Shown here one piece after another: positions 4,201 to 5,146 of a DNA stretch of 5,146 bases. This stretch comes from an uncultured Clostridia bacterium. Its GTDB lineage: Bacteria > Bacillota > Clostridia > UBA1381. The stretch covers positions 1-5,146 of the forward strand of contig CALXSW010000243.1 in the NCBI GenBank assembly GCA_944391255.1. The letters run 5' to 3'. Position 1 is the stretch's first letter. Each line of letters starts with the position of its first letter. The notes beneath the pieces are model-generated. The model did not search any database, was not told the DNA's origin, and saw only the letters and a program-made list of their open reading frames with translations. A program made the translations under genes and the position numbers.

Positions 4201-5146
4201 ATGTTCAAAAAAATCTTTAAATTTCTTAAAGGATATGTTATAATAAAAGTGTTTGGGAAAAATAGCGAACGTTTTGTAAATATGTGCTTGCATAACGGAT
4301 TTGACATATCTGATATAGAGCCTGATGAGGATGGTTTGTCGATGAAGATGGCAAATAAGGATTTCCGGCTTGTCAGGCGTATTGTAAAAAAATGCGGCGT
4401 GAGAATAAAGATCGTAAAAAAATGCGGTTTTTTTGTCTATGTTGGGGAAAATAAACAGAGAGTCATGTTTCCGCTGTGCGGCATTCTTGTTTGCATATTT
4501 TTCACTGTGGCTTCACAATATATCTGGTGTGTGGAAATTGATGGAGCCTATGACGCTGATACCGATAAGATCCTTGAGGTATTGCGTGATCACGGTGTGT
4601 ATGTAGGCGCGCCGAAAAGCAAAGTGTCGGAGGTGTCTGAGATAAAGGCGGCGATGCTGCGCGAGATAGACGGAGTAAACTGGGCATGGCTGTATACTGA
4701 GGGCGCGAAGGCTAAGCTTCAGCTGCAGGAGATAATAAAGGCTCCTGATGTAGATGACATGTATACGCCTACCGATATAATAGCCTCGCGTGACGGATAT
4801 GTGCGCTCGGCTATAGTGACTCGCGGTGAAAGACGCGTTAATTCCGGCATGACGGTATGCGCCGGAGATGTTCTTGTTTCGGGTAAGGTTCCGGTGTTTA
4901 AGGAAGGATATCCTGAAAAATATATGTATGTCCATTCTCAGGCGAGGATATTTGCCGATACTATAAGAATGGCGAGCGGAGATTTTAAGAGCAGCGAGGA
5001 GCTGCGAATAAAAACAGGCAGCAGCAAAAAAAGGATATCTCTGAGAATATTCGGGAAACAGTTTGATCTTTTTAAAGATAAAACATGCGGTTATGCGGAA
5101 TATGACATTGCAGATGAAATACATGATCTTGAGTTCCCTGTTATAG
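4201..5146 (+). CDS. yqfD: Sporulation protein YqfD (3' end beyond window)
   Basis: 315 codons are visible with no stop. The family is usually about 400 residues, so roughly 80 remain outside. The N-terminus KFLKGYVIIKVFGKNSERFV (7-26) is characteristic. A small cytoplasmic domain with two IVKKCG copies (61-66 and 71-76) follows, then one membrane helix at about 87-109. The rest is probably on the outer face: DKILEVLRDHGVYVGAPKS (122-140), then a segment rich in short beta-strands with SRDGYVRSAIVTRGERRVNS (186-205) and GMTVCAGDVLVSGKV (206-220). YqfD is a sigma-E-dependent putative stage IV sporulation protein; its precise function is unknown. It follows yqfC, probably on the same transcript. 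In related genomes phoH, a pgpH-like gene and ybeY often follow, which predicts what lies to the right. Confidence 0.9.
   Translation, partial: MFKKIFKFLKGYVIIKVFGKNSERFVNMCLHNGFDISDIEPDEDGLSMKMANKDFRLVRRIVKKCGVRIKIVKKCGFFVYVGENKQRVMFPLCGILVCIFFTVASQYIWCVEIDGAYDADTDKILEVLRDHGVYVGAPKSKVSEVSEIKAAMLREIDGVNWAWLYTEGAKAKLQLQEIIKAPDVDDMYTPTDIIASRDGYVRSAIVTRGERRVNSGMTVCAGDVLVSGKVPVFKEGYPEKYMYVHSQARIFADTIRMASGDFKSSEELRIKTGSSKKRISLRIFGKQFDLFKDKTCGYAEYDIADEIHDLEFPVI

Noticed and set aside
3837..4307. Minus-strand open frame opposite yqfC and the start of yqfD
   Set aside because: It spans two well-supported genes on the other strand and has the Phe/His/Ile-rich composition of antisense translation.
4513..5124. 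Minus-strand 203-codon open frame opposite yqfD
   Set aside because: The plus strand encodes a continuous YqfD-family protein. The antisense product is rich in His, Tyr and Arg with no domain.

Overview
The window looks like chromosomal DNA of a spore-forming member of the Clostridia (Firmicutes). The evidence is three recognisable sporulation proteins (YlbJ, YqfC and YqfD families), purine-rich Shine-Dalgarno sites, a TTG start, heavy use of ATA and AGA codons, and an ECF sigma factor followed by a DUF4179-type membrane protein, a pairing typical of Clostridia. I cannot name a species.

Layout. Bases 1-176 hold the 3' end of an unidentified gene, translationally coupled to a 26-codon ORF that looks like a remnant. 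Bases 177-524 carry no confident gene. They hold a 41-codon minus-strand ORF candidate with a good ribosome binding site, a 12-bp palindrome (GAGCGATCGCTC), a 14-bp-arm inverted repeat and an 8-T run. Bases 525-607 carry two tandem promoter candidates, one of housekeeping sigma-70 type and one of ECF type (TGAAAC box). Both precede a two-gene unit: an ECF sigma factor (651-1211) and an overlapping single-pass membrane protein, the likely anti-sigma factor (1192-2664). A hairpin terminator at 2677-2715 closes the unit.

On the minus strand, 2692-3768 encodes a YlbJ-family polytopic membrane protein that converges on the sigma operon. Its last codons and stop codon lie inside the terminator hairpin. 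Divergently, yqfC (3879-4163) and yqfD (4201 to beyond the window end) form a sporulation operon.

Function. The left half appears to be an accessory extracytoplasmic sensing module: the membrane protein would hold the sigma factor, and a signal would release it to transcribe its own operon. The right half is core sporulation machinery; all three genes belong to the mother-cell sigma-E regulon in Bacillus subtilis. Base composition differs between the halves (hand counts of single 60-base lines: about 28% GC at 1441-1500, about 57% at 4801-4860), which fits separate histories. I found no confident new system. The least explained part is 1-524.
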